The notes under the pieces: generated by a model
Databases searched by the model: none
What the model saw: only the letters and a program-made list of their open reading frames with translations
Told to the model about the DNA's origin: nothing
Shown: one piece after another, positions 45,285 through 55,071 of the stretch
Position numbering within the stretch: the first letter of the stretch is position 1
How the letters are laid out: each line of letters begins with the position of its first letter
Program-made: the position numbers and the translations under genes
Assembly: GCF_002272795.1 (NCBI RefSeq)
Contig: NZ_MLAT01000004.1
Location: forward strand, 87,143 to 151,142
Length of the DNA stretch: 64,000 nt
Source: Helicobacter sp. 13S00482-2
Lineage (GTDB): Bacteria; Campylobacterota; Campylobacteria; Campylobacterales; Helicobacteraceae
Direction of reading: 5' to 3'

Positions 45285-45315
45285 TTTTTCAGATCTACAC
45301 AATGGATCTGAAAAA
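45285..45315 (+). terminator. Terminator after the 44.3-kb barrel gene
   Basis: TTTTTCAGATC (45285-45295) pairs with GATCTGAAAAA (45305-45315) and is followed by TTCTTTTTCTTT. It overlaps the 3' end of mutY and may serve both directions. Confidence 0.65.
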
Positions 45316-46302
45316 TTCTTTTTCTTTGATGAGATCTAATACCTTCAAAGCCATCTTGCTCATAGGCAATCTTTCAAACTCGTTCAAACCAAAAAATTCT
45401 ATTTCTTTCTCTAAAAAATCCGCATCCATAATCAAATAAGCCTTTATATTCAGTTTATAACGTGTATAAGAGTGCTTGAACTCTCCTAAAAAAGGAAAAT
45501 TCAAAATCCCCCCTTCTGTTGTTTTTACTATCTTTGGAAAATTGTATAACCCCCTATATAAAGAAGTCTGACTTTTTACCAACCCTATCTTATCTTCAAA
45601 TACACATACTCCAAGATTTAAACTCAAAGATTCATAAGTAATCTTTTTTTTCTGGGTATAAACTAGTGCATCTCCCTGCCCTTCGCACCAATTTTGTAAA
45701 GGACACATTTTGCATTTAGGATCTATAGGTAAGCATACCATCGCACCAATATCCAAGAGTGCTTGATTGTGATCAAAACTATTTTGATGATTGAGTATTT
45801 TTTGGGCTAACTTTTGTAATTCCTTCATACTAGGAGATTTAAGTGCAAAAAATCGGCTCAAAACCCGCCTAATATTGGCATCTACAAAACTCACGGACTT
45901 TCTAAACCCAAAACAAGCAATTGCCCCAGCACTATACTCTCCAATACCAGGTAACTTTAGAAGTTCCTTTGGCTCAGAAGGTAGATATTTGCCACAGATT
46001 TTTGCAGTTTTGAGCATATTACTAGCTCGTGAATAATATCCTAGCCCTCGCCATAAACGTAAAACTCTCTCTTCATCAGAGTTGCTCAAAGCTTCTAAAG
46101 TAGGAAATTCAGACAAAAAAGGCTCATAATATTTACCCAATACCGTGCTTACTTGAGTTTGTTGTAACATGATCTCACTCACATACACCCCATAAGGAGC
46201 GTTCTCTCCACTCAAGTTTCGCCAAGGTAGATATTTTCGACCATTTAGTTCATACCATTGAAGTATTTCATTGTGTATTTTTTGTAATTTTTTTGATTCC
46301 AT
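45295..46302 (-). CDS. mutY: A/G-specific adenine glycosylase MutY
   Basis: 335 aa base-excision enzyme removing adenine opposite 8-oxoguanine. The HhH-GPD domain has YVSEIMLQQTQVSTVLGKYY with catalytic Glu, LPGIGEYSAGAIACFGF and SFVDANIRRVLSR with catalytic Asp. The iron-sulfur cluster loop is CLPIDPKCKMCPLQNWC, and a C-terminal MutT-like domain (from about 220) reads 8-oxoG. I start at ATG 46302, preceded by GGA at good spacing; an open frame to 46398 gives an atypical Asn-rich extension. Confidence 0.94.
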   Translation of the reverse strand: MESKKLQKIHNEILQWYELNGRKYLPWRNLSGENAPYGVYVSEIMLQQTQVSTVLGKYYEPFLSEFPTLEALSNSDEERVLRLWRGLGYYSRASNMLKTAKICGKYLPSEPKELLKLPGIGEYSAGAIACFGFRKSVSFVDANIRRVLSRFFALKSPSMKELQKLAQKILNHQNSFDHNQALLDIGAMVCLPIDPKCKMCPLQNWCEGQGDALVYTQKKKITYESLSLNLGVCVFEDKIGLVKSQTSLYRGLYNFPKIVKTTEGGILNFPFLGEFKHSYTRYKLNIKAYLIMDADFLEKEIEFFGLNEFERLPMSKMALKVLDLIKEKEFFRSIV

Positions 46303-46530
46303 ATGCATTCCATTTGGATATTTATTAATATGAAAATTATATCTATTTTGATTTCTAAGATTGCTTTTATCGAAATTAAAATTTAACTTTTTACTCATGT
46401 TACTTTTAGTAAAAATATATCTCTAATGAACTTATTTTAGGCTACTTTAATCATAAAAAATATTTATCTTTTATCACCAATAAGCTCAAATTTTTCTTAT
46501 AAAAATATCAAATTTATTAAAACACAATAT

Positions 46531-46550
46531 GTGTATGATAATATCCATAC
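46531..46550. promoter_or_regulatory. Inverted repeat over the likely metE promoter
   Basis: TGTATG (46531-46536) and CATACA (46545-46550) form a perfect dyad around GATAAT, a possible -10, 27 nt before metE. Candidate operator only. Confidence 0.3.
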
Positions 46551-46576
46551 ATAAAATTTAATTTCAAGGATAAATG

Positions 46577-48823
46577 ATGGGTATTGTTGTTGGGTTTCCA
46601 AGAATTGGTGAACACAGAGAGTTAAAAAAAGCTTTGGAGAGTTTTTGGGCGGGTAAAAGTAGCGAAAAAGAACTACAACAAACTGCCAAAGACTTAAGAT
46701 ACAAGCACTGGGGGTATCAAAAAAATCTTCAATATGTGAGCGTGAATGACTTCAGTCTTTATGACAATATGCTAGATCTAGCCTATATGCTCGGTGCAAT
46801 CCCGCAGAGGTTTAAGAAATTTGATGGCTTGGAGCTTTATTTTGGAATGGCTAGAGGTTTCAAAGAGAGCGTTGCTTGTGAGATGACTAAATGGTTCAAT
46901 ACGAACTATCACTATGTTGTGCCAGAACTGAGTGCAAAAGATACCTATGAAATCAACACCCTCAAGATTGAAAATGAATATAAAGAAGCCAAATCATTAA
47001 ACTATAAACCAAAAATTAATCTCATAGGTCCTTTTACTTTTGTAGCACTTTCTAAGATTGTAGATGATTCTAGCTTTGAAGATGTGTTTGAAAATGTGAA
47101 AAATGCTTATTTAAAACTACTTGATAATCTGAAAAATATTGATTCTTCTATATTGATACAGTTTGAAGAACCTATTTTTGTCAAAGGGGAGGATAAAAGA
47201 TTTTTTCATAAAATCAAAGATGTTTATAATCAAATCGCCAAAAAAGGATTCAAAACTATTGTGATAACTTACTTTGAACACTCCATAGAGGCAACAGAAA
47301 TATTATGTCAAAGCGAGATTAACGGAATTGGACTAGATTTTCTATATGGAGAAAAAAATCTAAACTCCATACAAAGTATTGCCAAATCTAATAAAACCCT
47401 TTATGCAGGAGTAATTGATGGTAGAAATATATGGATAGCAGATATTGATACCAAACTAAAACTTTTGAATCAAATATCAGAAAAAATTCCCAAAGATAGA
47501 ATTGTTTTGAGTTCAAGTTGTTCACTTTTGCATACCCCCTTTAGCAAAGATTCCGAGGATAAAATGAAAAAAGAAACGCTCTCTTGGTTAAGTTTTACAA
47601 AAGAAAAGATTGAAGAACTTGAGCTTTTGGAATCAGTTTTCAAAGAGGGTATCAACCCATCAAATGAAATCAAATATCAACAAAATAAAACCATCAATGA
47701 ACAAAGAAAAAAATACTCCAAAATAGGCGATATATCAGCTCAAGAAAGACTTAAAAAATCCATCAAAACAACTAGAGAAGCCCCATTTGAAGATAGAATC
47801 AAGCTGCAACACAAAGAACTAAGCTATCCTATATTACCCACCACAACAATAGGATCATTTCCACAAACTCAAGAATTAAGGACATTAAGGCAGGATTTTA
47901 AAAAATCTAAAATCAGTCCTGAGGATTATGAAAAAGAAATCAAAAACTACATTAAAGAATGCATCTCATTTCAAGAAGAAGTTGGCTTAGATATTCTAGT
48001 GCATGGAGAGCCTGAAAGAAATGATATGGTTGAATATTTTGGCGAACAACTCAATGGGTTTGTATTCAGTCAAAATGGATGGGTGCAGAGCTATGGTAGC
48101 CGATGTGTAAAGCCTCCTATTATATATGGTGATGTGAGTAGGCCTACTCCAATGACAATAAAATGGGCTACTTATGCCCAAAGTTTGACAAAAAAAATAG
48201 TAAAAGGAATGCTCACAGGACCTGTGACAATTCTGAATTGGTCATTTGTGCGTGATGATATTCACAGAAGTGAAGTGTGCAAACAAATAGCACTAGGAAT
48301 CTCTGATGAAATTAACGACTTACAAAATGCTGGTATCAAAATCATTCAAGTTGATGAAGCGGCTTTTAAAGAAGGATATCCATTACGAAAAGAAAATATC
48401 AAACCATATGAAAAATGGGCATTAGAGTGTTTTAAAATATCTACAAGTATCGCAAAAGCACAAACACAAATCCATACCCATATGTGCTATAGCGAATTCA
48501 ACGATATTATCAAAACTATTGAGGAACTTGATGCAGATGTCATCAGCATTGAAACCGCCAGGAGTGGAAATGAACTTCTTAAGATATTCGCACAAGTTGG
48601 ATATTCACATGAAGTAGGACCAGGGGTATATGATATTCATAGCCCAAGAATTCCTAGTGAAGAAGAAATTATCAAACAAATCAAACTCTTGCTTCTTGTG
48701 CTCCCTAAAGAACAGCTTTGGATCAATCCTGATTGTGGATTGAAAACCAGGAAATGGGAAGAAGTCAAACCTGCTTTAAAAAACCTAGTCCAAGCTGTTA
48801 AGCATATCAGGGAAAGCGTTTAA
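46577..48823 (+). CDS. metE: Cobalamin-independent methionine synthase MetE
   Basis: 748 aa, transferring methyl from methyltetrahydrofolate-triglutamate to homocysteine. It has the two TIM-barrel halves: N-terminal IVVGFPRIGEHRELKKALE and C-terminal TTTIGSFPQTQELRTLR, LDILVHGEPERNDMVEYFGE, and zinc ligands in IHTHMCYSEF and WINPDCGLKTRKW. ATG codons at 46574 and 46577 are both possible; the second is better spaced from AAGGA. It is followed by a metF-like gene, an arrangement like Campylobacter metE-metF and not one I associate with H. pylori. Confidence 0.95.
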   Translation: MGIVVGFPRIGEHRELKKALESFWAGKSSEKELQQTAKDLRYKHWGYQKNLQYVSVNDFSLYDNMLDLAYMLGAIPQRFKKFDGLELYFGMARGFKESVACEMTKWFNTNYHYVVPELSAKDTYEINTLKIENEYKEAKSLNYKPKINLIGPFTFVALSKIVDDSSFEDVFENVKNAYLKLLDNLKNIDSSILIQFEEPIFVKGEDKRFFHKIKDVYNQIAKKGFKTIVITYFEHSIEATEILCQSEINGIGLDFLYGEKNLNSIQSIAKSNKTLYAGVIDGRNIWIADIDTKLKLLNQISEKIPKDRIVLSSSCSLLHTPFSKDSEDKMKKETLSWLSFTKEKIEELELLESVFKEGINPSNEIKYQQNKTINEQRKKYSKIGDISAQERLKKSIKTTREAPFEDRIKLQHKELSYPILPTTTIGSFPQTQELRTLRQDFKKSKISPEDYEKEIKNYIKECISFQEEVGLDILVHGEPERNDMVEYFGEQLNGFVFSQNGWVQSYGSRCVKPPIIYGDVSRPTPMTIKWATYAQSLTKKIVKGMLTGPVTILNWSFVRDDIHRSEVCKQIALGISDEINDLQNAGIKIIQVDEAAFKEGYPLRKENIKPYEKWALECFKISTSIAKAQTQIHTHMCYSEFNDIIKTIEELDADVISIETARSGNELLKIFAQVGYSHEVGPGVYDIHSPRIPSEEEIIKQIKLLLLVLPKEQLWINPDCGLKTRKWEEVKPALKNLVQAVKHIRESV

Positions 48824-48832
48824 GGAATAATG

Positions 48833-49729
48833 ATGATAGAGGAATGTATTCATAAACTTCTAAACACCAAGTTTCTAAGCTATGAAATCAATCCTCCAAA
48901 AGCAGTGAGTATAGGAGAGGAACTCCTTGAAGAACTAAAAAATTGGAATGGCTTTGATGCACTTATTTGCACAGATGCACCTTTGGCAAAATTCAGACCC
49001 TCTCCCATACTCACGGCACTTAAACTCCAAAATTTTTTAAAAAAACCCATTATCGCTACCTTAAATATGAGGGATAGGAACTCAATAGCACTACAAGGTG
49101 AGATTTTAGGAGCAAATGAGCTTGATATAAGAATGTTCCTAACACTCACAGGAGATCCCATCAAACTTGGAGATCAGCCTGATGCAAAAGCTGTCTTTGA
49201 AGGTAATAGTTCTTTATTAATAGAGCTTATCAATAATTTCAACCAAAACAAAGATCTCAATCACTCACTCATTAAAGGGCATATAAGACCCATTTATCCT
49301 TTTGGGGTTATCAATGCACATTCTAACAATCTTTTAAGTTTAAAAAATAAAATGCGACGAAAAATAAAATCAGGAGCCCTAGCACTATTCACCCAACCTA
49401 TATATGATATAGAAAATGCTAAGTATCTCTTAGATTCTTGTGAAGAAATCAATCAAGAACTTCAGACCAACGCAAAACTTGTATTTGGATATTTCCCTAT
49501 TCTCAAATATAAAAGTGCCCAATTTTTATACTCTAAACTACCAGGTGTATTTGTCCCTAAAATATGGCTAGAAAAACTAGAAAAAGCTCATCAAAGAGAT
49601 GAAGAGGAGGAACACAAAGTGGGATTTGAGTTGAGTAAAAATCTCTTTGAAAAACTCTGCAATATTCATCACAAAATCCATTTTATGAATTCCAACAAAA
49701 TAGAACTGGCCAAAAAAATCCTGTGTTAG
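48833..49729 (+). CDS. metF: Methylenetetrahydrofolate reductase MetF-like
   Basis: 298 aa FAD-dependent TIM barrel that makes the methyl-THF used by MetE. Features: FLSYEINPPKA with the catalytic Glu, DALICTDAPLAKFRPS, LDIRMFLTLTGDPIKLG (LxLTGD motif) and ALALFTQPIYDIENAKYLL. ATG at 48830 or 48833; the latter has better spacing. It begins within 10 nt of the metE stop, so one operon. The C-terminal part is more diverged than in enterobacterial MetF. Confidence 0.85.
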   Translation: MIEECIHKLLNTKFLSYEINPPKAVSIGEELLEELKNWNGFDALICTDAPLAKFRPSPILTALKLQNFLKKPIIATLNMRDRNSIALQGEILGANELDIRMFLTLTGDPIKLGDQPDAKAVFEGNSSLLIELINNFNQNKDLNHSLIKGHIRPIYPFGVINAHSNNLLSLKNKMRRKIKSGALALFTQPIYDIENAKYLLDSCEEINQELQTNAKLVFGYFPILKYKSAQFLYSKLPGVFVPKIWLEKLEKAHQRDEEEEHKVGFELSKNLFEKLCNIHHKIHFMNSNKIELAKKILC

Positions 49730-49812
49730 GATGTTTTTGATGAGAAGTTTCCAAACTCTAAATCCAAAAAAGAAAATTTTTTATAAACAAGATGGTGGGC
49801 TAAAAAATATAT

Positions 49813-49838
49813 TAAAGCGATTTTAAAATAGCCGATAT
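49813..49838 (+). promoter_or_regulatory. Sigma-28 (FliA) promoter of flaA
   Basis: TAAA (49813-49816) and GCCGATAT (49831-49838) separated by 14 nt match the flagellar sigma-28 consensus (TAAA-N15-GCCGATAA), about 50 nt before the flaA start. Confidence 0.85.
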
Positions 49839-49888
49839 AACTTCTAACCAAGCAAGGAAGCTTTGGATTATTTAACAAGGAGTTACAC

Positions 49889-51445
49889 ATGGCTTTTCAA
49901 GTCAATACAAATATCAATGCGATGAATGCACACGCTCAATCGGTGCTCACACAAACAAACCTCAAGAATTCTCTTGAAAAATTGAGTTCAGGTCTTAGAA
50001 TCAACAAAGCAGCTGATGATGCTTCAGGTATGATCATTGCAGATAGTTTGAGATCTCAGGCAAGTGCTTTGGGTCAAGCGATCCAAAATACAAATGATGG
50101 TATGGGAATTATTCAAATTGCAGATAAAGCAATGGATGAGCAATTAAAAATCCTTGATACTATCAAAGTAAAAGCTACTCAAGCTGCACAAGATGGTCAG
50201 ACTACAGCATCAAGAAAAGCGATTCAATCAGATATTATTCGTTTGATCCAAGGGCTTGATAACATTGGGAATACTACTTCTTATAATGGTCAAGCACTCC
50301 TTTCTGGTCAATTTACCAACAAAGAATTCCAAGTGGGTGCTTACTCAAACCAAAGTATCAAGGCTTCTATAGGCTCTACAACATCTGATAAAATTGGTCA
50401 AGTTAGAATCCAAACAGGGGCGTTGATAACTGCTTCTGGGAATACTAGTTTGGTTTTCAAGCAAGTTGATGGCGTGAATGATATCAAGTTGGAATCTGTA
50501 AAAATTTCTACTTCTGCGGGTACTGGTATTGGAGTTTTAGCTGAAGTTATCAACAAAAATAGTGATAAATCAGGTATCAGAGCTCAAGCAAATGTTATCA
50601 CTACTTCTGATACTTCTATTGTTTCAGGCACATTAGGTGGTGTTGTTATCAATGGAATCAATTTAGGTGATATCGTAGGCATCAAAGCAAATGATAGCGA
50701 TGGAAGATTGGTTGCTGCTTTTAACGCGGTTACATCAGAGACTGGCGTAGAGGCTTACACAGACCAAAATGGTAGATTGAATCTAAGAAGCGTAGATGGT
50801 AGAGGTATCTCTCTAAAAACCACTGCTCCTGTTGCTGGTGCGAATGGACAAACCCCTCCTGCTGCAATCAGTACAGTTAATGGTGGTCAAGATACAACTG
50901 CTGCTACTGGTTCTGAAAACTATGGTCGATTGTCTTTGAGTCGCCTAGATGCTAGAGCTATCATCGTTTTATCTGCGGCAAACTCAACAACTGGTGGTTT
51001 TTCTGCGGTTGGATTTGGTGCAACTCAAGTGGCTCAAACAACTGTGAATCTAAGAGATGTAACAGGTACATTTAATTCCGCTGTAAAATCAGCATCAGGT
51101 GCAAACTACAATGCCGTTTTGGCTAGTGGAAATGCAAGTTTAGGTTCTGGTGTTACAACCCTAAAAGGTGCAATGGTAGTAATGGATATCGCCGAATCTG
51201 CTCAAAAAATGCTTGATAAGGTTCGTGCGGATCTTGGTTCTGTTCAAAATCAAATGATAAGCACTGTTAATAATATCACTATCACACAGGTGAATGTTAA
51301 AGCTGCTGAATCTCAAATCCGTGAAGTGGATTTTGCTCAAGAATCTGCTGACTTCAATAAATATAACATTCTTGCCCAATCAGGAAGTTATGCTATGAGT
51401 CAAGCAAATGCTGTTCAACAAAACATCTTAAGACTTCTTAGCTAG
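49889..51445 (+). CDS. flaA: Major flagellin FlaA
   Basis: 518 aa filament subunit, nearly colinear with H. pylori FlaA. Conserved ends are [40 protein letters not shown] and [21 protein letters not shown]; the exposed middle (about 180-420) is more variable and rich in Ser, Thr and Ala, the usual sites of pseudaminic acid glycosylation in this genus. It has a sigma-28 promoter and a strong AAGGAG site. Followed by a stable hairpin and a TPR-glycosyltransferase gene. Confidence 0.98.
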   Translation: MAFQVNTNINAMNAHAQSVLTQTNLKNSLEKLSSGLRINKAADDASGMIIADSLRSQASALGQAIQNTNDGMGIIQIADKAMDEQLKILDTIKVKATQAAQDGQTTASRKAIQSDIIRLIQGLDNIGNTTSYNGQALLSGQFTNKEFQVGAYSNQSIKASIGSTTSDKIGQVRIQTGALITASGNTSLVFKQVDGVNDIKLESVKISTSAGTGIGVLAEVINKNSDKSGIRAQANVITTSDTSIVSGTLGGVVINGINLGDIVGIKANDSDGRLVAAFNAVTSETGVEAYTDQNGRLNLRSVDGRGISLKTTAPVAGANGQTPPAAISTVNGGQDTTAATGSENYGRLSLSRLDARAIIVLSAANSTTGGFSAVGFGATQVAQTTVNLRDVTGTFNSAVKSASGANYNAVLASGNASLGSGVTTLKGAMVVMDIAESAQKMLDKVRADLGSVQNQMISTVNNITITQVNVKAAESQIREVDFAQESADFNKYNILAQSGSYAMSQANAVQQNILRLLS

Positions 51446-51451
51446 TTTCAA

Positions 51452-51472
51452 TTCCCTCTTTTAAAGAGGGAA
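51452..51472 (+). terminator. Hairpin after flaA
   Basis: TTCCCTCTT (51452-51460) pairs perfectly with AAGAGGGAA (51464-51472) across a 3-nt loop. No T run follows, so it may be a partial terminator or a 3'-end stabiliser that lowers expression of the next gene relative to flaA. Confidence 0.55.
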
Positions 51473-51483
51473 GAATATCTCAT

Positions 51484-53097
51484 ATGAACACTCATCTTAG
51501 TTCTGCGAAAAAAGCTTTCAAAAATCAAGATTATAAAGCCTGTATCACTCATTCTCTACAGACGTTATCTCAAAATGAAAAAGACTTTAGAGCTTGGAAG
51601 TTGTGTGCTTTGTCTTTATGGGAAATGGGGAAAAATCTTAAGGCAATTGAATATCTTGAACACTCTTTGTGCATTTTTGAGGATGATATTTCAACTTGGG
51701 TCACTTTAGCAGAAATGTACCGCAAGGTTAATCAACCTCAAAAGTCCATAGAGATTTTATCAAACCTTATCCCATCTACCAATGCAGATTTATATTTTAA
51801 CTTAGCTAGAGCATACACAGATGTAAATAACTTTTCTGAAGCCATCAGATACTATCAAGAAGTGCTAAATATATCTCCTAAAGATGTTGAGGCAATGTAT
51901 AATCTAGGAAATCAATTTTTAATAATTAAAGACACAGAAAATGCAATAAAAATATTCCAAAAAGCTTCAGAATTAGGGTACAAAAACGCAAAAATAAATT
52001 TAGCTTCAATATATTGCGAGATGTTTGAAGAAGAAAAAGCATTGGAAATTTATAAGAGTCTAAAAATGTCAAAATCCAAAGATGCTTATTATTATTTTAA
52101 CTATGCCAATGCCCTCAAATACGCTCTTTTGTTTAAAGAATCAAAAAAAATGTACAAGAAGGCCATTTCTATGGCTCCTAATCCATGCTTTATGATTAAT
52201 TATGCTCATTTGCTTTTGAGTATAGGTGAATACGATGAAGGCTTTATGAATTATCAAGCACGTTTATTTCTTGAAAATCAGCTCCCTTATGGCGTGGATA
52301 AAAAACTTGTCATACCTACATTTGATAGAGATATTAAAGAAAAAAATATCCTCTTATATCACGAGCAAGGTTTTGGAGATACACTGATGTTTTCTCGATT
52401 CATTGATAAACTTAACCTACCAGCAAAAAACATTCAGATTCTCCCTCAACCAAAGCTTGTGAGTCTTTTTGCTGATAGATGGGGTAATAGAGTAAGAAAA
52501 AATCATCTTCAAATCACCCCCTATGATGTGGCAATCCCTTTGACTTCATTGCCCTATATACTTGGTTCAGAAAGACTAGAAATAAACCTCCTAAAGGGAA
52601 AATCCCCACTTCATATTAGTAAAGTTAAAAAGATAGGCGTATTTTTCACTTCTTTTTCACACTCTCAAAGCTCTTCAGATAGATCCATAGCTCCAGAAAG
52701 ACTGTTTGAATGCCTAGAAGGCTTTGAAGTGTATTCCCTTCAGCCTGAAAGCACTGCAAAAAACATATGTAAAAAATTTGGCGTCATTGATTTATCTACT
52801 CATATAACCGATTTTAAATCAACCCTAAAATATCTCGAAGAACTAGATTTGCTTATCACCATAGATTCCTCAATAGCACATCTAGCAGGAAGTTATGGAA
52901 TCCCAACAATTGTTTTATTGCCCAAAAGATATGATTGGAGATGGGGAATGTTGGGACAAAATAGTTTTAAAAATGGCCAATTCATAGGTATTCAATCACA
53001 TTGGTATGATTGTGTTCTTGGTATAGCACAGGAGAAAAATGAGGATTGGGATGAGGTATTAAGAACTTTAAGAAACTACCTAAGTGGGGTAATGTAA
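51484..53097 (+). CDS. TPR protein with C-terminal glycosyltransferase-like domain; candidate flagellin glycosyltransferase
   Basis: 537 aa, cytoplasmic. The first about 260 residues are tandem TPR units (for example NFSEAIRYYQEVLNISPKDV and ESKKMYKKAISMAPNP). From about 285 (NILLYHEQGFGDTLMFSRFI) a GT-B type domain begins; EELDLLITIDSSIAHLAGSY followed by GIPTIVLLPKRYDWRWG is typical of sugar-transferase domains in TPR-GT proteins. This architecture is that of FlmG of Caulobacter, where the TPRs bind flagellin and the GT adds pseudaminic acid. Position 38 nt after flaA and the pse genes in the same window support the same job here. Function is inference; generic O-GlcNAc-like activity is the alternative. 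Confidence 0.75.
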   Translation: MNTHLSSAKKAFKNQDYKACITHSLQTLSQNEKDFRAWKLCALSLWEMGKNLKAIEYLEHSLCIFEDDISTWVTLAEMYRKVNQPQKSIEILSNLIPSTNADLYFNLARAYTDVNNFSEAIRYYQEVLNISPKDVEAMYNLGNQFLIIKDTENAIKIFQKASELGYKNAKINLASIYCEMFEEEKALEIYKSLKMSKSKDAYYYFNYANALKYALLFKESKKMYKKAISMAPNPCFMINYAHLLLSIGEYDEGFMNYQARLFLENQLPYGVDKKLVIPTFDRDIKEKNILLYHEQGFGDTLMFSRFIDKLNLPAKNIQILPQPKLVSLFADRWGNRVRKNHLQITPYDVAIPLTSLPYILGSERLEINLLKGKSPLHISKVKKIGVFFTSFSHSQSSSDRSIAPERLFECLEGFEVYSLQPESTAKNICKKFGVIDLSTHITDFKSTLKYLEELDLLITIDSSIAHLAGSYGIPTIVLLPKRYDWRWGMLGQNSFKNGQFIGIQSHWYDCVLGIAQEKNEDWDEVLRTLRNYLSGVM

Positions 53098-53750
53098 TGT
53101 TTGATAGTTATGATGTTCTTAAAGCTCTAAAAAAACTTGATCTACTTACAGGAAAAGATGTTTGGTGGTGGCCAAATGCACTGAGCTTTGAAGTTGTAAT
53201 TGGATCTATTTTAACCCAAAATACAAAATGGGAAAATGTAGAAAAATCTCTAAAATCCCTCAAGGATTGTTCTATATTAGACGAAGATGAAACTAGCTTA
53301 AAAAATATTTCGCAGATGCATCCTGATGTTTTAGCTTCACATATTGTTTCTAGTGGCTTTTTCAACCAAAAATCTAGCAGACTTATTTTGTTATGCCAAA
53401 ATATCTTGAAAGATTTTGGAAGTTTTAAAGGGTTTAGAAACGATGTTGATAGAGAATGGTTATTATCTCAAAGAGGGATTGGAAAGGAAAGTGCTGATAG
53501 CATCTTGAATTATGCTTGTGGAAAAGAAGTGATGGTAGTTGATAAATATACTTATAAATTTCTGTGTTCTTTAGGAATAGAAATACAAGATTATGATGAA
53601 TTACAATCTTGGTTTGAAAATGGAATCAATGGAAATCTAAAGAATGTATTCAAGCTTTATGAAGACAAAAAGAGTCTAGCCCAAATTTATGCTAGGTTTC
53701 ATGGGAAAATAGTAGAATTTTCAAAAAAGAAAATCAAATTGGAGTTATAA
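53097..53750 (+). CDS. magIII: 3-methyladenine DNA glycosylase MagIII (endonuclease III family)
   Basis: 217 aa HhH-GPD glycosylase. WWWPNALSFEVVIGSILTQNTKWENV, REWLLSQRGIGKESADSILNYACGKE and VMVVDKYTYKFL with the catalytic Asp match H. pylori MagIII (HP0602) almost residue for residue. It lacks the C-terminal Cys4 iron-sulfur loop of Nth, as MagIII does. It removes alkylated bases such as 3-methyladenine. Start overlaps the TPR-GT stop by one base; the next gene begins right after its stop. Confidence 0.93.
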   Translation: MFDSYDVLKALKKLDLLTGKDVWWWPNALSFEVVIGSILTQNTKWENVEKSLKSLKDCSILDEDETSLKNISQMHPDVLASHIVSSGFFNQKSSRLILLCQNILKDFGSFKGFRNDVDREWLLSQRGIGKESADSILNYACGKEVMVVDKYTYKFLCSLGIEIQDYDELQSWFENGINGNLKNVFKLYEDKKSLAQIYARFHGKIVEFSKKKIKLEL

Positions 53751-55049
53751 ATGAAAAATCCTCTAGAGATTTTTAAAGAAATTTCCTCTATTCCTCATAT
53801 TAGTTTTCATACTCAAGAATTATTTGAATGGATCATAGAATTTAGCAAAAATTGTGGTTATGATGTTCAAACCGACAAAGCAGGGAATATTTATGCATCT
53901 GCTAAAAATCCTAAATTATGCCTACAATCTCACTATGATATGGTAGGTGTTGGAGAAGCAAATAAACAGCTTCCATTAGAGTTGTATATACAAGATGGTT
54001 TTTTGAAAGCAAAAAATTCTTCTTTAGGTGCGGACAATGGAATCGGAGTGGCTTTGGAATTATATTTAATGCAAAAATATAAAGATCTAGAATTTTTATT
54101 CACCAACAACGAAGAAGTGGGACTTTTAGGGGCAAAAGGTTTGGAAATAAATATAGCATCTAATAGGCTTATCAATTTGGATTCTGAAAAATTTGGGGAG
54201 ATTGTATTAGGTTGTGCTGGAGGCTATGATATGAGTGTGATTTTTAATCTCAAGCCTGATGTTTCATCTTATAAAAACACCTACCAAATAGCAGCTAGAG
54301 GATTTCAGGGAGGACATAGCGGGATTGATATACACAAAAATATTAAAAATGCCTTAGTTAGTTTGTGTGAATTTATAGATAAGATTGATGGAGGGATTTG
54401 CAGTATTTCTGGAGGAGAAAAAATCAATTCCATCCCTGTGAATTCTAAAGCAATCATAAAAACAAATCAAATCATAAATTCTTGTAATGAATTTTTAGTG
54501 CAAGAAATAAAATCAAATACCACTTGTTATGATAAAAAAAATATTATGGATTTCATATTAGGGATAAAAAATGGACTTAGGGCTAAAAACGAGGAAGATG
54601 TCGTTGATTCTGTTAATATTTCACTCCTATCTCAAGAAAATTCAAAAATCAAAGTCGCATTAATGGGACGATCAAACACCAAAGCGTTACTAGATAGCAA
54701 TTTGCTTGAAGCCAAAAATCTAGCTAAAAGCATTGATATGAACGCAGAAATAAAAATAGATGATTTTTATCCTCCTTGGGAAAAAAATATGCTTGAAGAA
54801 GATGAATTTTTGCATAAAATCAAAAATGCTTTTGGAAAAAATCTTACAAAAATATGTCAAATTCACGCTGGATTAGAATGCGGGATATTACAAGAAAGAT
54901 TTCAAGCAATGGGGAAAAAAGGTGTTAAAATGCTCTCTATAGGTCCTACCATCATTTCTCCACATTCTATAAATGAAAGGTTGGATATAGCTTGTTTTGA
55001 AAAATTTTCTGAAGTCTTGGAGAATTTCATAGAAAATTATAGAATATAG
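53751..55049 (+). CDS. pepD: M20-family aminoacyl-histidine dipeptidase, PepD-like
   Basis: 432 aa zinc dipeptidase. Metal and catalytic residues are visible: LQSHYDMVG (HxD), SLGADNGIGVALEL, FTNNEEVGLLGA (Glu-Glu) and GFQGGHSGIDIHKN in the lid domain; the last His ligand is near SIGPTIISPHSI. Somewhat shorter than E. coli PepD (about 485). It uses short peptides as amino-acid source. ATG starts on the base after the magIII stop. Confidence 0.88.
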   Translation: MKNPLEIFKEISSIPHISFHTQELFEWIIEFSKNCGYDVQTDKAGNIYASAKNPKLCLQSHYDMVGVGEANKQLPLELYIQDGFLKAKNSSLGADNGIGVALELYLMQKYKDLEFLFTNNEEVGLLGAKGLEINIASNRLINLDSEKFGEIVLGCAGGYDMSVIFNLKPDVSSYKNTYQIAARGFQGGHSGIDIHKNIKNALVSLCEFIDKIDGGICSISGGEKINSIPVNSKAIIKTNQIINSCNEFLVQEIKSNTTCYDKKNIMDFILGIKNGLRAKNEEDVVDSVNISLLSQENSKIKVALMGRSNTKALLDSNLLEAKNLAKSIDMNAEIKIDDFYPPWEKNMLEEDEFLHKIKNAFGKNLTKICQIHAGLECGILQERFQAMGKKGVKMLSIGPTIISPHSINERLDIACFEKFSEVLENFIENYRI

Positions 55050-55071
55050 CTTTTGATTCAAGGAAATACTA

